Source: an uncultured bacterium
GTDB taxonomy: Bacteria; Bacillota; Clostridia; Christensenellales; Pumilibacteraceae
Direction of reading: 5' to 3'
Length of the DNA stretch: 6,333 nt
NCBI GenBank assembly: GCA_949747725.1
Contig: CATKFJ010000085.1
Coordinates: forward strand, 1 to 6,333
The translations under genes were made by a program, and so were the position numbers. Below, piece by piece: positions 5,302 to 6,333 of this stretch (the first letter of the stretch is position 1; each line of letters begins with the position of its first letter). The notes beneath the pieces are model-generated. The model did no database searches. It saw only the letters and a list, made by a program, of their open reading frames with translations, and was not told the DNA's origin.

Positions 5302-6333
5302 TCTTACAATGATGACCGATCTTTATCAATTGACGATGATGAACGGTTATTTCTTCGAGAAAAAAGCTCATCAAACCGCAGTTTTCGATGTGTTTTTTCG
5401 TCAAAAGGACGCCATAAACTATGCGGTGTTTGCAGGACTCGATCAGGCTATAGACTATATTCAAGACTTACATTTTTCAAAAGAAGATATAGACTACCTG
5501 CGTTCGCTAAATGTTTTTCGTGCTGAGTTTTTGGAATATTTAAGTGCGTTTAAGTTCACCGGCGATATGTATTCGGTGCGCGAAGGCGATATAGTCTACC
5601 CTCAGGAGCCTATAGTTATAATCAAAGCTCCTTTAATAGAAGCTCAGCTTATTGAAACCGCTTTGCTCAATATCATAAGTCACCAAACGCTTATAGCCAC
5701 CAAGTCCGCGCGCATAGTGTCTGCGGCGCGAGGGAAGAGCGTTGTCGAGTTCGGTTTGCGCAGAGCGCAAGGACCGGACGCAGGCATCTACGGCGCGCGT
5801 GCGGCGATAATAGGCGGCTGTAACGGAACGAGCAACGTACTTACGGGACAGATGTTCGATATTCCGGTAAAAGGTACTCATGCGCACAGTTGGGTAATGA
5901 GTTACGACAGCGAGTTGGAAGCGTTTCGCGCGTTTGCCAGAGTTTTTCCCGATACGTGTTTGCTGCTTGTGGATACTTACGATTCCATTCAGGGCATTAA
6001 GAACGCCATTACCGTTTTCAACGAGCTTAAAGCGTCCGGTCATAAGCCGATAGGTATTCGTTTGGACAGCGGCGACCTTGCGTATTTGAGTAAGGTTGCT
6101 CGGCATATGCTCGACGAAGCCGGATTCGAGGACGCGATAGTTATGGCGTCGGGCGATGTGGACGAATATTTATTGGAGTCGCTCAACAATCAGGGCGCCA
6201 AGATAGATATGTACGGTGTGGGTACAAAACTGATCACGAGCGAGGATACGCCGTCGCTCGGCGGTGTGTACAAGCTGTCCGCTATCGAGCGCGACGGGAA
6301 ACTTGTTCCGCGCATGAAGATATCGGATTCTAT
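5294..6333 (+). CDS. pncB: Nicotinate phosphoribosyltransferase (C-terminus cut by window edge)
   Basis: This enzyme joins nicotinate and PRPP to give nicotinate mononucleotide, with ATP use, as the entry step of the Preiss-Handler NAD salvage route in the cytoplasm. The first 346 residues are present and the frame is open to the window end; the family is usually longer, so the C-terminus is missing. Visible family features are the N-terminal MMTDLYQLTMMNGYF, EFGLRRAQGPDAG at 152-164, and GTHAHSWVM at 194-202, whose His198 aligns with the histidine phosphorylated in characterised homologues. DTYD at 227-230, RLDSGDL at 256-262, and SGDVDEYL followed by GVGTKL, the phosphate-binding region, complete the set. 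The match is unambiguous. It overlaps the preceding membrane protein gene by 8 bases and has its own strong ribosome site, so it is the third gene of the lgt operon. No promoter of its own was seen. Confidence 0.97.
   Translation, partial: MRNLTMMTDLYQLTMMNGYFFEKKAHQTAVFDVFFRQKDAINYAVFAGLDQAIDYIQDLHFSKEDIDYLRSLNVFRAEFLEYLSAFKFTGDMYSVREGDIVYPQEPIVIIKAPLIEAQLIETALLNIISHQTLIATKSARIVSAARGKSVVEFGLRRAQGPDAGIYGARAAIIGGCNGTSNVLTGQMFDIPVKGTHAHSWVMSYDSELEAFRAFARVFPDTCLLLVDTYDSIQGIKNAITVFNELKASGHKPIGIRLDSGDLAYLSKVARHMLDEAGFEDAIVMASGDVDEYLLESLNNQGAKIDMYGVGTKLITSEDTPSLGGVYKLSAIERDGKLVPRMKISDS

Overview
The window looks like ordinary chromosome from a bacterium of the Bacillota (Clostridia-like), probably an uncultured anaerobe of moderate GC. 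The grounds are indirect: a YoaR/VanW-type exported protein, sigma-A promoters close to consensus, a U-tailed intrinsic terminator, strong GGAGG-type ribosome sites inside an operon, heavy use of ATA for Ile, and many cysteines, including in an exported protein. I see no mobile element, CRISPR array, RNA gene or phage signature.

Layout. Bases 1-734 (minus strand) hold most of a putative esterase of the alpha/beta-hydrolase fold, whose C-terminus is cut by the window edge. Bases 735-869 form a divergent promoter region: a perfect TTGACA-N17-TATAAT promoter fires left into the esterase, a TTGCAT-N17-TATAAT promoter with an extended -10 fires right into a CCA-adding enzyme gene, and an 8-bp perfect inverted repeat sits between the two -35 boxes. 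The cca gene (870-2222) is closed by a rho-independent terminator (2273-2302). A VanW/YoaR-like exported protein follows (2347-3609). Another perfect promoter (3633-3661) then drives an apparent operon of overlapping genes: lgt (prolipoprotein diacylglyceryl transferase, 3672-4769), a six-segment membrane protein of unknown function (4747-5301), and pncB (nicotinate phosphoribosyltransferase, 5294 to the window edge).

The genes do not form one pathway. They cover tRNA 3'-end maturation, a cell-envelope protein, lipoprotein maturation and NAD salvage. The lgt-membrane protein-pncB group is tightly coupled by overlaps of 23 and 8 bases.

The most notable pattern is in translation initiation. 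cca and lgt begin right at, or 3-4 bases after, the transcription start predicted from their -10 boxes and have no Shine-Dalgarno sequence. The vanW-like gene also lacks one. The two internal operon genes have clear Shine-Dalgarno sites. This points to leaderless mRNAs at the head of transcription units and is a testable inference. I found no convincing new biological system.
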